From assembly GCA_027491255.1 (NCBI GenBank), contig JAIXWM010000082.1, forward strand, positions 1-64,000: 64,000 nt of DNA, given 5' to 3'. How positions within the stretch are numbered: position 1 is the first letter of the stretch; each line of letters starts with the position of its first letter. The notes below the pieces were generated by a model. It made no database searches and was not told where the DNA came from. It saw only the letters and a list, made by a program, of their open reading frames with translations. Shown piece after piece: positions 39,516 through 48,062 of the stretch. Origin of the DNA: Rubrivivax sp. GTDB taxonomy: Bacteria; Pseudomonadota; Gammaproteobacteria; Burkholderiales; Burkholderiaceae_C. The position numbers and the translations under genes are program-made.

Positions 39516-40715
39516 TCACCGCTCCATCCACCGCTGCACCAGCCGCACGAAGTAGCTGGCGCCAATCGGGATGATGGCGTCGTTGAAGTCGAACGAGGTG
39601 TTGTGCACGATGCACGGGCCCGGGCCGTGGTCGGGCAGGCGGTGGGCGCCGTCGCCGTTGCCGATGAAGGCGTAGCAGCCCGGGCGCACCTTCAGCGTGT
39701 GGGCGAAGTCCTCGGCGCCCATGACGGCCGGGAAGTTGTCGTCCACGGCCTCGTCACCGACGATCTCGCGCATCACCCGCGCGGCGAAGCGCGTCTCCTC
39801 GGGGTGGTTGACCAGCGGCGGCGAGGCACGGCGGAAGAAGACCTCGGCCGTGCAGCCGTGCGCGTGGGCGATCCCCTCGGCCAGGCGACGCAGGCCGGAT
39901 TCGATCGCATCGGTGGCCTTCTCGGAGAAGGTGCGCGCGGTGCCGCCGACCACCGCGATGTCGGGGATCACGTTGGGCGCGTCCGAGCCCTGCAGCTGGG
40001 TCACGGCCAGGATGGCGCGCTCGGTGGACGGGATCACCCGCGGCACCAGGCCCTGCAGCTGCTGCGCCAGGTCGATCACCGCACCCACCGGGTCGATGCC
40101 GGTGTGGGGCATCGAGGCATGCGTGCCGCGCCCGCGCAGCGTCACGCGCCAGGTGTTGCTGGAGGCCATTAGCGCCCCCGGGTTGACGGCGAACTGCCCG
40201 GGCACTCCCTTTCCGCCGATCGAGAAGTTGTGCAGCGCGAACACGGCGTCGCAAGGGAAGCGCTCGAACAGCCCCTCCTCGATCATCTTCAGCGCACCGG
40301 CCTTGCCCATCTCCTCGGCCGGCTGGAAGATGAAGTGCACCGTGCCGTCGAAGCCGCGCGCCTGGGCCAGGTGCCACGCAGCGGCCAGCAGCATCGTGGT
40401 GTGACCGTCGTGGCCGCAGGCGTGCATGCGCCCGTCGTGCACCGAGCGGTGCGCAAAGCGGTTGGCCTCCTGCAGCGGCAGGGCGTCCAGGTCGGCGCGC
40501 AGGCCGATGGTGCGCGCGCTGCTGCCGCAGCGCAGCACGCCCACGACCCCGGTGCCGGCGATGCCGGTGTGCACCTCCAGGCCCCACTCGCGCAGCAGGC
40601 GCGCGACGATCTCGCTGGTGCGGTGCTCCTCGAAGCCGAGCTCCGGGTGGGCGTGGATGTCGCGGCGGATGGCGGTGAAGCGCGAGAAGTCGGCGAAGGC
40701 GTCGATGGGTTTCAT
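39516..40715 (-). CDS. M20-family amidohydrolase (hippurate hydrolase-like)
   Basis: 399-aa di-zinc aminoacylase of the HipO/M20D group, which hydrolyses N-acyl amino acids. Metal and catalytic motifs are IHAHPELGFEE, MHACGHDGHTTMLLAA, FQPAEEMGKAGA and the late CIVHNTSFDFND. The start at 40715 (MKPIDAFADF) has GGAG upstream; the frame is open to 40763. It lies 44 bp after a class V aminotransferase on the same strand. The substrate cannot be read from sequence. Confidence 0.9.
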   Translation of the reverse strand: MKPIDAFADFSRFTAIRRDIHAHPELGFEEHRTSEIVARLLREWGLEVHTGIAGTGVVGVLRCGSSARTIGLRADLDALPLQEANRFAHRSVHDGRMHACGHDGHTTMLLAAAWHLAQARGFDGTVHFIFQPAEEMGKAGALKMIEEGLFERFPCDAVFALHNFSIGGKGVPGQFAVNPGALMASSNTWRVTLRGRGTHASMPHTGIDPVGAVIDLAQQLQGLVPRVIPSTERAILAVTQLQGSDAPNVIPDIAVVGGTARTFSEKATDAIESGLRRLAEGIAHAHGCTAEVFFRRASPPLVNHPEETRFAARVMREIVGDEAVDDNFPAVMGAEDFAHTLKVRPGCYAFIGNGDGAHRLPDHGPGPCIVHNTSFDFNDAIIPIGASYFVRLVQRWMER

Positions 40716-40759
40716 GGAAGGGGTCTCCTGCCTGCGTACGGTTTCGGGGTGCGGGCGTG

Positions 40760-41959
40760 TCAATCCAGCGCCAGCGCCGCCACGGCGCGCGCCACCCCGT
40801 CGCGGCCGAAAGGCACGCCGCAGGCGTCCAGCGCGGCCTCGATGCCGGCCAGGCAGCCGAGGATGGAGGCCGGGTTCTGGTCGCCGAGGTGGCCGATGCG
40901 GAACGCGGTGCCCGCCAGCGGGCCCAGCGCGCCGGCAAAAGCAACCTGAAAACGCTCGCGCGCGACGGCACGCAGCGCGTCGACATCGGTGCCCGGGGGT
41001 ACGGTGACGGTGGTGACCGAAATCGAGCGGCTCGCCGGCTGTTCGGCGTAGAAGCCCAGCGCCCCGGCACTCGACCAGGCCTGAACCGCGGCATGGACGG
41101 CACCAGCCAGGCGGCAGTGGCGCTCGAAGACCGCCTCCAGCCCCTCACGCAGCAGCAGGCCAAGCGCCACCTCGAGCCCGGCGATCAGCGTCTGCGGCGC
41201 GGTGCCGCAGAACTTGCGGTACGAAAGATCGCTGGCGCGCCGCACCCAGTCCCAGTAATAGCGCGGCGCCGGGTTGCCGCGCGCGATCTCCATCGCCCGC
41301 GCGTTGACGCCGACGAAGCCCACGCCCGGCGGGCACATCAGCCCCTTCTGCGAGGCACCGACGACGACATCGGCGCGCAGCGCGTCCATGGCGAAGGGCG
41401 CTGCGCCCAGTGAGGCCACGACGTCGACGACGAACAGCGCCGGGTGACCGGTGGCGTCGATCGCCGCGCGCAGCGCCGCCAGGTCGCTGGTGACGCCGCT
41501 GGAGGTGTCCGTGTGGACGACGAAGACGGCCGCGATCTCGCGCGCCTTGTCGTCGCGCAGCGCCTGCGCCACCGCATCCACGTCGATGGGCTGGCGCGGC
41601 ACCCAGGGTGTGCGCAGCACGCGCCGGCCCAGAGCCTCGGTCTGCACCGCCCAGGATTCCGAGAAATGCCCGGTGCCCGGTACCAGCGCCAGACCGCCCA
41701 GCGGCAGCAGGTTCTCGACCACGGCCTCCCACACGCCGTGGCCGTTGGAAGCGTACAGGAAGACCTCGCCGGCCTCGGTCTGCAGCACCTGCTTCAAGCC
41801 CTGTTCGCAGGCGGCGATCGTGCGCGCCAGGCGCGGATCGCCCAGGTCCATGGGCTGGCGGCTCATCGCCCACAGCACCTCGTCAGGTACCGGTGTCGGG
41901 CCCGGGGAGTGCAGGAAGCGGCGGCCGGGGATGCGGGGAAGATGGGAGGTGGGCGTCAT
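40760..41959 (-). CDS. Class V aminotransferase (alanine/serine-glyoxylate type)
   Basis: 399-aa PLP-dependent transaminase. The PLP lysine is in VVVGASQKGLMCPPG; GPTPVPDEVL near the N-terminus and the HTDTSSGVTSDL segment are typical of the alanine-glyoxylate/serine-glyoxylate group. Purine-derived ureidoglycine-glyoxylate transaminases belong to the same group, so that activity is an alternative. It precedes the M20 amidohydrolase gene, suggesting a joint role in amino acid or N-acyl amino acid use. Confidence 0.85.
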   Translation of the reverse strand: MTPTSHLPRIPGRRFLHSPGPTPVPDEVLWAMSRQPMDLGDPRLARTIAACEQGLKQVLQTEAGEVFLYASNGHGVWEAVVENLLPLGGLALVPGTGHFSESWAVQTEALGRRVLRTPWVPRQPIDVDAVAQALRDDKAREIAAVFVVHTDTSSGVTSDLAALRAAIDATGHPALFVVDVVASLGAAPFAMDALRADVVVGASQKGLMCPPGVGFVGVNARAMEIARGNPAPRYYWDWVRRASDLSYRKFCGTAPQTLIAGLEVALGLLLREGLEAVFERHCRLAGAVHAAVQAWSSAGALGFYAEQPASRSISVTTVTVPPGTDVDALRAVARERFQVAFAGALGPLAGTAFRIGHLGDQNPASILGCLAGIEAALDACGVPFGRDGVARAVAALALD

Positions 41960-42131
41960 ACCGTCATGCTAAACGCGGTTGCGATCAGGGACTCGCCCAC
42001 GAGATTCAGCACGTGCTCGACCGCCTTGAAATGGCCGGCCCGCCGTGGCCTGGGTGCCGCGGCGCAATCGGGCGGGCGCCTGGGATGGGCCGCAACTTCT
42101 CGCGGATGCAAAGCGCGACAGCCTCAGAACC

Positions 42132-42146
42132 ATAAATCGAATTTAT
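42132..42146. promoter_or_regulatory. Palindromic operator candidate upstream of the Bug receptor gene
   Basis: ATAAAT-CGA-ATTTAT is a perfect 6-bp inverted repeat and fits the T-N11-A form of LysR binding sites. It sits in an AT-rich spot 68 bp before the receptor gene and is a plausible target of the LysR regulator encoded at 44850. Confidence 0.45.
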
Positions 42147-42213
42147 AGGTTTGGTCCCTGGGGCGTTGCGTCAGGAAGGCTCGCACGCCAAGAATGAGGA
42201 TGTTTGCCCGACC

Positions 42214-43206
42214 ATGGAGGCCGCCTTGCCCCTGATCCGCCGATGGACCTTCATCCTGCTCGCCATCGCATGGGCGGCTCCCGGCCCGCTCCTCGCGCAG
42301 GCCTATCCGGCGAAGCCCGTCAGGATGATCGTGGCCTTCGCGCCAGGCGGGCCGACAGATCTGCTGGCCCGAGTGCTGGCCACTGGAATGTCCAAGGCCC
42401 TGGGGCAGCAGGTGATCGTCGAGAACAAGGCCGGCGTTGGTGGCGTGCTCGGCACGCGCGAGGCCGCGAGGGCTGCAGCCGACGGCTACACGCTGCTTTT
42501 CGCTGGCGACGCGGCGCTGACGGTGCAGCCGCAACTGTCGAAGAGCGCCGGCTACGACGCGAGGAAGGACTTCACGCCGCTGCGGATCGTGGCCTCGCAG
42601 ACGAACGTGCTGATGGCCCGCCGCGGCCTGGGCATTCGCGACCTGGCCGGCCTGATCGCCCAAGCCAAGGCCAAACCCGGCGCCCTCAGCTTCGGCTCGG
42701 CCGGCAACGGATCGCCGTCACACCTCGTGGGCGCCTTGTTCGAGGCCCAGGCAGGCATCGATCTGCTGCACGTGCCGTACAAAGGTGCGGCACCGGCGAT
42801 GAATGACCTCTTGGGCAGCCAGATCGACCTGATGTTCGTTGGCATGCCGGTGGCGCTGCAGCAGGCCGGCCGCAAGGACCTCGTGGCCCTTGCGGTCACC
42901 GGCGACAGGCGGTCGCTGAACCTGCCCGACGTCCCCACGTTTTCCGAATCGGGGATCTCGTCGCTGGGAAGCGAGAGCGCGATCTGGTGGGCCGTCGTCG
43001 GCCCGGCCGGCCTTGCGGCCGACGTGCGCAACCGACTGGACGCCGCGCTGCAGACGGCGCTCAACGACGCGGAGGTCCGCAAGGCTCTTTCGGCGCAAGG
43101 GGTGGACATTCCGAACCTCGACGCTGCGGCCGTGGCGCACTGGATCGAGCTGAGCCAGTCGAAATGGAGCCGGCTGATCGAGGCCCGCAAGCTCCAGGTC
43201 GACTGA
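42214..43206 (+). CDS. Bug/TctC-family periplasmic solute receptor
   Basis: 330-aa tripartite tricarboxylate transporter receptor, abundant in beta-proteobacteria. A signal peptide (residues 1-30) ends AQA before YPAKPVRMIVAFAPGGPTD, the typical start of the mature domain. The segments VENKAGVGGVLGTREAA and HVPYKGAAPAMNDLLGSQ are family signatures. No TctA/TctB membrane subunits are near, as is usual for these orphan receptors. It is 9 bp before the sulfatase gene, so its ligand may be a sulfated organic acid (inference). Confidence 0.92.
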   Translation: MEAALPLIRRWTFILLAIAWAAPGPLLAQAYPAKPVRMIVAFAPGGPTDLLARVLATGMSKALGQQVIVENKAGVGGVLGTREAARAAADGYTLLFAGDAALTVQPQLSKSAGYDARKDFTPLRIVASQTNVLMARRGLGIRDLAGLIAQAKAKPGALSFGSAGNGSPSHLVGALFEAQAGIDLLHVPYKGAAPAMNDLLGSQIDLMFVGMPVALQQAGRKDLVALAVTGDRRSLNLPDVPTFSESGISSLGSESAIWWAVVGPAGLAADVRNRLDAALQTALNDAEVRKALSAQGVDIPNLDAAAVAHWIELSQSKWSRLIEARKLQVD

Positions 43207-43215
43207 GCCCGCGTG

Positions 43216-44805
43216 ATGCGTCCGAACTTCCTGATCTTCGTCACCGACCAGCACCGCGCCGACCACCTCGGCTGCTACGGCAACCCGATCGTCAGAACGC
43301 CCCATATCGACGCGCTGGCCCGGGCCGGGCAGCGCTTCGAACGGGCCTACGTCGCCACGCCCATCTGCATGCCCAACCGGGGCTCGATCATGACTGGGCG
43401 CATGCCTTCGGCCCATGGCGCACGCAGCAACGGCGTGCCGCTGCCGTTGGAGTCAGTGACTTTTGCCGACCTGCTGTCCGAGGCTGGGTATCGCACGGCG
43501 CTGATCGGCAAGAGCCACCTGCAGAACATGGAAGACAAAGCACCGCTGCTGCCTCCGCCGCAACGGCTGCCGGGCACCCAGCCTTCGCCGCGCCATCCGG
43601 AGTCGAGAAGAGAAAGAGCACCGCCGTCGGCCTACCGGCAGGAACTGCGCTCGAGCTGGCTCGATCCCACTCACAGGCTCACGCTGCCGTTCTACGGCTT
43701 CCAGGAGGTGACGCTGTGCAACCACCACGCCGACGAGTGCTTCGGCGACTGGTTGCGCTGGCTGCAGGTCGAGCACCCCGAACTCACCCGGCGGCTGGGT
43801 CGTGAACACGGCCACCGCGATCCCCGCTACGTGGCGCCTCAGGCCTGGCGCACGAACCTCGACGAGTTCAGCTACCCGACGCACTACATCGCAGAGCAGA
43901 CGGCACAGTGGATCCGGACTCACGTCGAGCAACATGTCGACCAGCCCTTCGCGCTGGTGTGCTCCTTCCCAGACCCGCACCACCCCTGGACGCCCCCGGG
44001 GCGCTACTGGGACATGTACGACCCGGACGACATCGAGCTGCCCGCGAGCATGGCTTGGCGCGGTGAGCCGGCGCCGCACGTGCGCTGGCTGCTCGAGGAA
44101 CGCCGCCAAGGCCAGGCCAAGGTGGACGGGCCGCGCCTGTTCGCAGCATCCGAGCGCGAGGTGCGGGAAATGATCGCGCTGACCTACGGGATGATCACCA
44201 ACATCGACGATCGCGTCGGCTTGGTGATGGAGGCCCTGCGCACCAGCGGTGCCGACGACAAGACGGTCGTCGTCTTCACCTCGGACCACGGCGACCTGAT
44301 GGGCGACCACGGCATCGTGCTGAAGGGGCCGCTGCACTACCAGGGGCTGATCCGCGTGCCCTTGATCTGGCGGGAGCCCGGGTCCATGCCGGCGGTGCCG
44401 CGCACCGACCTGGTGTCCTCGATCGACCTGCCGGCGACCTTGCTCACCCGCGCCGGCATCGCCCCTCCCAACGGCAACCAGGGCCGGGCGCTCGTAGGAC
44501 CGCAAGGCGAGGCCCGGCCGACGCGGCGTGACGCCGTTCTGGTGGAGGAAAACCAGCAGCGCGCCTACCTGGGCTTCGACCAACCCGTGCGGGTGCGCAC
44601 CTTGGTCAGCGCCTCGCACCGCCTCAGCGTGTTCGCCGAGGGCGATTGGGGCGAGCTGTACGATTTGCGCACCGATCCACACGAGGTGCACAACCTCTGG
44701 AAGGTGCCTGACGCCCAGGACCTGAAACTTGCGCTGATGCAGCGACTGACGCAGTTGATGATCGAGCACGCCGACTCAAGCCCGAACCCCACGAGCATCG
44801 CGTAG
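43216..44805 (+). CDS. Type I sulfatase/arylsulfatase-like hydrolase
   Basis: 529-aa alkaline-phosphatase-superfamily hydrolase. Metal ligands are in NFLIFVTDQHRADHLGCYG and FTSDHGDLMGDHG; the formylglycine site is Cys51 in CMPNRGSIMTGR (C-x-P-x-R). No signal peptide is visible, so a cytoplasmic location is expected. A sulfate ester is the likely substrate; phosphonate monoester hydrolases share the motif. The maturation enzyme is not in the window. The ATG at 43216 is adjacent to an in-frame GTG at 43213. Between the Bug receptor and LysR genes. Confidence 0.88.
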   Translation: MRPNFLIFVTDQHRADHLGCYGNPIVRTPHIDALARAGQRFERAYVATPICMPNRGSIMTGRMPSAHGARSNGVPLPLESVTFADLLSEAGYRTALIGKSHLQNMEDKAPLLPPPQRLPGTQPSPRHPESRRERAPPSAYRQELRSSWLDPTHRLTLPFYGFQEVTLCNHHADECFGDWLRWLQVEHPELTRRLGREHGHRDPRYVAPQAWRTNLDEFSYPTHYIAEQTAQWIRTHVEQHVDQPFALVCSFPDPHHPWTPPGRYWDMYDPDDIELPASMAWRGEPAPHVRWLLEERRQGQAKVDGPRLFAASEREVREMIALTYGMITNIDDRVGLVMEALRTSGADDKTVVVFTSDHGDLMGDHGIVLKGPLHYQGLIRVPLIWREPGSMPAVPRTDLVSSIDLPATLLTRAGIAPPNGNQGRALVGPQGEARPTRRDAVLVEENQQRAYLGFDQPVRVRTLVSASHRLSVFAEGDWGELYDLRTDPHEVHNLWKVPDAQDLKLALMQRLTQLMIEHADSSPNPTSIA

Positions 44806-44849
44806 CGCACCCGGCGGGCGGAGGGTGCGGACTGCGCTACCCTCGTCAC

Positions 44850-45887
44850 ATGCACCTGCAGCACCTGCGCTACCTGCAGCTTGTCGTCGAGAAAGGCTCC
44901 TTCGCGTCAGCAGCCGAAGCCGCTGGCGTCAGCCAACCGGCGATCGCCCTGGCCATGCGCGGCCTCGAGCAGGCCTGGGGCATTGTCCTGTTCGAAAAAA
45001 CCGGACGGCAGAAGACACCGACCCGCGCCGCGGTGCGGGCAGCACAGCAGGCCGGCGAACTGCTGGGCCGGATCGAGCACCTGCCAAGGACCGCCATCGA
45101 ACCACCGGACGGGAGCCTGGGCCTCAGATCGTCCATGCTGCGCGTGGGCATGGCGCCCGCTGCAGCCTTGCTGTATGCACGGGCCGTCGAGGCTGCCTGG
45201 CGGCTGCACGCGCCCGACGGGTTGCTCCAGATCGTGGGAGGCAACGCGTCGGAGATGCTCACTGCGCTGCAGAACGATGGCCTCGACCTGGTGATCGCAC
45301 CGCTGCCGCGCCGATACTCGGCTGCGGGCATCAAGCGCCTGACCCTGCACACGAGCACGCCGACCATCCACGCCCGCATGGGCCACCCGCTGGCCGGCGC
45401 GCGGTCGCTGCGCGACATCGCCGCAGCCGGCTGGGCCGTGACGGGTCGCGCGGGCACCGCGGGCAATGTGATCGAGGAGGCTCACCGCGTCCACCGGCTG
45501 CCGCCGCCACGCATCCTCGTCCAGTGCGGTAACTATCCGACCCTGCTCGAGCTCGTGTCGCAGACCGACCTGCTCTGCGTGGTGCCCCACCCAGTCCTGA
45601 GGCCGAGCGACGCTGCCCGCGGCGGGTTTTGCGTCGTCAAGGTGGACGAAGGTCTTCCGCTGTATGAGGTGTGCCTGTTCTGGCCGGCCACGAGGGAGCC
45701 TGGCCATGCGACGCTCATTGCCAGCCTGGTGGACCGCCTCCAGCCACCCCCCGCGGGCTGCGAGCCGCCTCCACGGGGGGTGGGCAGACCCCAGGCTTGC
45801 GTCAGAACAAGCCCACGATCCGCCCGTCGTCGTCGACGTCGATGTGCGCCGCCGAGGGCAGCGCGGGCAGGCCCGGCATGGTCATGA
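44850..45887 (+). CDS. LysR-family regulator with arginine-rich C-terminal extension
   Basis: 345-aa transcription factor; residues 5-62 form the helix-turn-helix ([20 protein letters not shown]), followed by a substrate-binding domain to about residue 298. The last 47 residues (Pro/Arg-rich) begin exactly where a palindromic element starts and run 86 bp antisense into the fhs 3' end. This tail is unlike LysR proteins and was probably gained when the repeat displaced the natural stop. It likely controls the Bug receptor-sulfatase genes directly upstream. Confidence 0.83.
   Translation: MHLQHLRYLQLVVEKGSFASAAEAAGVSQPAIALAMRGLEQAWGIVLFEKTGRQKTPTRAAVRAAQQAGELLGRIEHLPRTAIEPPDGSLGLRSSMLRVGMAPAAALLYARAVEAAWRLHAPDGLLQIVGGNASEMLTALQNDGLDLVIAPLPRRYSAAGIKRLTLHTSTPTIHARMGHPLAGARSLRDIAAAGWAVTGRAGTAGNVIEEAHRVHRLPPPRILVQCGNYPTLLELVSQTDLLCVVPHPVLRPSDAARGGFCVVKVDEGLPLYEVCLFWPATREPGHATLIASLVDRLQPPPAGCEPPPRGVGRPQACVRTSPRSARRRRRRCAPPRAARAGPAWS
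45744..45783. repeat. Palindromic element at the LysR/fhs junction
   Basis: CCACCCCCCG (45744-45753) pairs with CGGGGGGTGG (45774-45783), with GGCT-GCG-AGCC nested inside. It lies 18 bp past the fhs stop and within the LysR reading frame. It probably terminates fhs transcription and may be a mobile REP-like sequence. Confidence 0.55.
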
Positions 45888-47475
45888 GGTCGCCGCAGAC
45901 GAGCACCACGAACTCGGCCCCGGCGGCCAGCCGCACCTCGCGCACGTCGATCTCGTGGCCCTCGATCGCGCCGCGCTGGTTGGGGTCGGTGCCCCAGGAG
46001 TAAGGCGTCTTGGCGATGCACACCGGCAGGTGGCCGAAGCCCTGGTCCTGCAGCTTCTGCAGCTGCGCGCGCACCTTCGAGCCCGCCACCAGGCCCTTGG
46101 CGCGGTAGACGCGCCGCGCCACCGTCTCGGCCTTGTCCCACAGCGTGGCCTCGTCGGGGTAGAGGAAGGCCGGCGCGGGGTTCGGCGCGCTGGCGCAGGC
46201 CACGACGGCGCGCGCCAGTTCCTCGGCGCCGCGCCCGCCTTCGGCCCAGTGCCGGGCCACGACCATGGGCACGCCGGTGGCGGCCACGCGCTCGCGCACC
46301 ATCGCCACCTCGGCGTCGGTGTCGTGCACGAAGTGGTTCAGCGCCACCACACAGGGCAGGCCGTAGACGCGGGCGACGTTGTCGACATGGCGCTCCAGCG
46401 AGGCCAGGCCCGCCGCCAGGCGGGGCAGGTCTTCCCGGGACAGCGCCTTCACGTCGGCCCCGCCCTGGTACTTCAGCGCCCGCACGCTGGCGACGATCAC
46501 CGCCGCCGAGGGCCAGAGCCCGGCCTTGCGGCACTTGATGTCGAGGAACTTCTCGGCCCCCAGGTCGGCGCCGAAACCCGCCTCGGTGACCACCCAGTCG
46601 GCCAGCTGCAGGCCGGTGCGCGTGGCCATGACCGAGTTGCAGCCGTGGGCGATGTTGGCGAACGGCCCGCCGTGGATGAAGGCCGGGTTGTTCTCGAGTG
46701 TCTGCACCAGGTTGGGCTGGATCGCGTCGCGCAGCAGCGCCGCCATCGCGCCGGTGGCCTGCAGGTCGGCCGCGGTGACCGGCTTGCCGTCGAGCGAGGT
46801 GGCCACGACGATGCGCGCCAGCCGGGCCTTCAGGTCGGCCAGGCTGGTGGCCAGGCACAGGATGGCCATGATCTCGGAGGCGACGACGATGTCGAAGCCG
46901 TCCTGGCGCGGGTAGCCGTTGCCGGGCCCGCCCAGGCCGACGACGATCTCGCGCAGCGCGCGGTCGTTCATGTCGACGACGCGCTTCCAGGTGATGCGCC
47001 GCGCATCGATGCGCAGCGCGTTGCCGTGGTGGATGTGGTTGTCGACCAGCGCGGCCAGCAGGTTGTGCGCAAGCGCGATGGCCTGGAAGTCGCCGGTGAA
47101 GTGCAGGTTGATGTCCTCCATCGGCACCACCTGCGCGTGGCCGCCACCGGCCGCGCCGCCCTTCATGCCGAACACTGGCCCGAGCGAGGGCTCACGCAGG
47201 CACACCACGGCGCGCTCGCCGATGCGGTTGAGCGCATCGCCCAGGCCCACGGTCGTGGTCGTCTTGCCCTCGCCGGCGGGCGTGGGGTTGATGCCGGTGA
47301 CCAGCACCAGCCGCCCCGGTGCCCGCCCCTGCAGCGTGCGCAGGTGGGCGAGCGTGATCTTGGCCTTGTGGCGCCCGTAGGCCACGAGCGCGTCCTCGGG
47401 CAGGCCGAGCCGCTCGGCGATCTCGGTGACCGGCTTCAGGGTCGCCGACTGGGCGATGTCGATGTCGCTGCGCAT
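45802..47475 (-). CDS. fhs: Formate-tetrahydrofolate ligase
   Basis: ATP-dependent enzyme that joins formate to tetrahydrofolate to give 10-formyl-THF, or runs in reverse. It is 557 aa. The P-loop is [18 protein letters not shown]; further signatures are [19 protein letters not shown] and the [10 protein letters not shown] segment. The start at 47475 is preceded by a doubled GAGGAGCCCCC, giving a strong ribosome-binding site. It is last in the sdaA-soxBDAG-fhs operon, where it would handle formate and one-carbon units from sarcosine oxidation. Confidence 0.96.
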   Translation of the reverse strand: MRSDIDIAQSATLKPVTEIAERLGLPEDALVAYGRHKAKITLAHLRTLQGRAPGRLVLVTGINPTPAGEGKTTTTVGLGDALNRIGERAVVCLREPSLGPVFGMKGGAAGGGHAQVVPMEDINLHFTGDFQAIALAHNLLAALVDNHIHHGNALRIDARRITWKRVVDMNDRALREIVVGLGGPGNGYPRQDGFDIVVASEIMAILCLATSLADLKARLARIVVATSLDGKPVTAADLQATGAMAALLRDAIQPNLVQTLENNPAFIHGGPFANIAHGCNSVMATRTGLQLADWVVTEAGFGADLGAEKFLDIKCRKAGLWPSAAVIVASVRALKYQGGADVKALSREDLPRLAAGLASLERHVDNVARVYGLPCVVALNHFVHDTDAEVAMVRERVAATGVPMVVARHWAEGGRGAEELARAVVACASAPNPAPAFLYPDEATLWDKAETVARRVYRAKGLVAGSKVRAQLQKLQDQGFGHLPVCIAKTPYSWGTDPNQRGAIEGHEIDVREVRLAAGAEFVVLVCGDLMTMPGLPALPSAAHIDVDDDGRIVGLF

Positions 47476-47525
47476 GGGGGCTCCTCGGGGGCTCCTGGGG
47501 TGCCGGCGGGGCGCCGGCCGGCCTT

Positions 47526-48062
47526 TCAGGCCTCGATCATCCCGCACTCCAGCGTGCTGCGCCGCAGCAACTCGCCGACATAGCCGGCGAAGCTGCTGCG
47601 CACCAGCAGCTCGAAGGCGTCGTCTTCGGTGCGCCACAGCCACACCGAAGCCTTGAAGAAGTGCGTGCCGGTGCAGCGCCCCACCGGGAAGACGCGCGGG
47701 TGCAGGTCCTGCGGGCAGCCCTGGGCGAGCACGTCGCGCACCAGCGCGCCGGCCAGCCGCAGCACGCAGTAGCCGCTGCTGACGTCGGTGACGGCGTGGT
47801 GGCGCGCGCCGGCAGCCGCGCGCAGCGCGCCTGCGATCGCACCCTCGGCGCCCGACTCGCCGACGACGAACCAGTCGTCGGGGCCGGCCCAGACGATGCG
47901 CCGGGCCGCATTCGACGGGCACTGTCCCGCCTGCGTCGGCAGCGGAAGGCCGACGGCCGCCGAGACGGTGTCGACGAAGCCCGTGTCGGCCGGGTCGCCG
48001 CGCAGATTGACGATGGCGCGGCTGCAGTCCCAGCGGACCTGCAGGTGGGTGTCAGCTGGCAT
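47526..48062 (-). CDS. soxG: Sarcosine oxidase gamma subunit
   Basis: 178-aa small structural subunit of heterotetrameric sarcosine oxidase. It has the GCV_T-related fold with [27 protein letters not shown] and the [20 protein letters not shown] segment typical of SoxG. It overlaps the end of soxA by 11 bp and is followed after 50 bp by fhs. Confidence 0.93.
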   Translation of the reverse strand: MPADTHLQVRWDCSRAIVNLRGDPADTGFVDTVSAAVGLPLPTQAGQCPSNAARRIVWAGPDDWFVVGESGAEGAIAGALRAAAGARHHAVTDVSSGYCVLRLAGALVRDVLAQGCPQDLHPRVFPVGRCTGTHFFKASVWLWRTEDDAFELLVRSSFAGYVGELLRRSTLECGMIEA

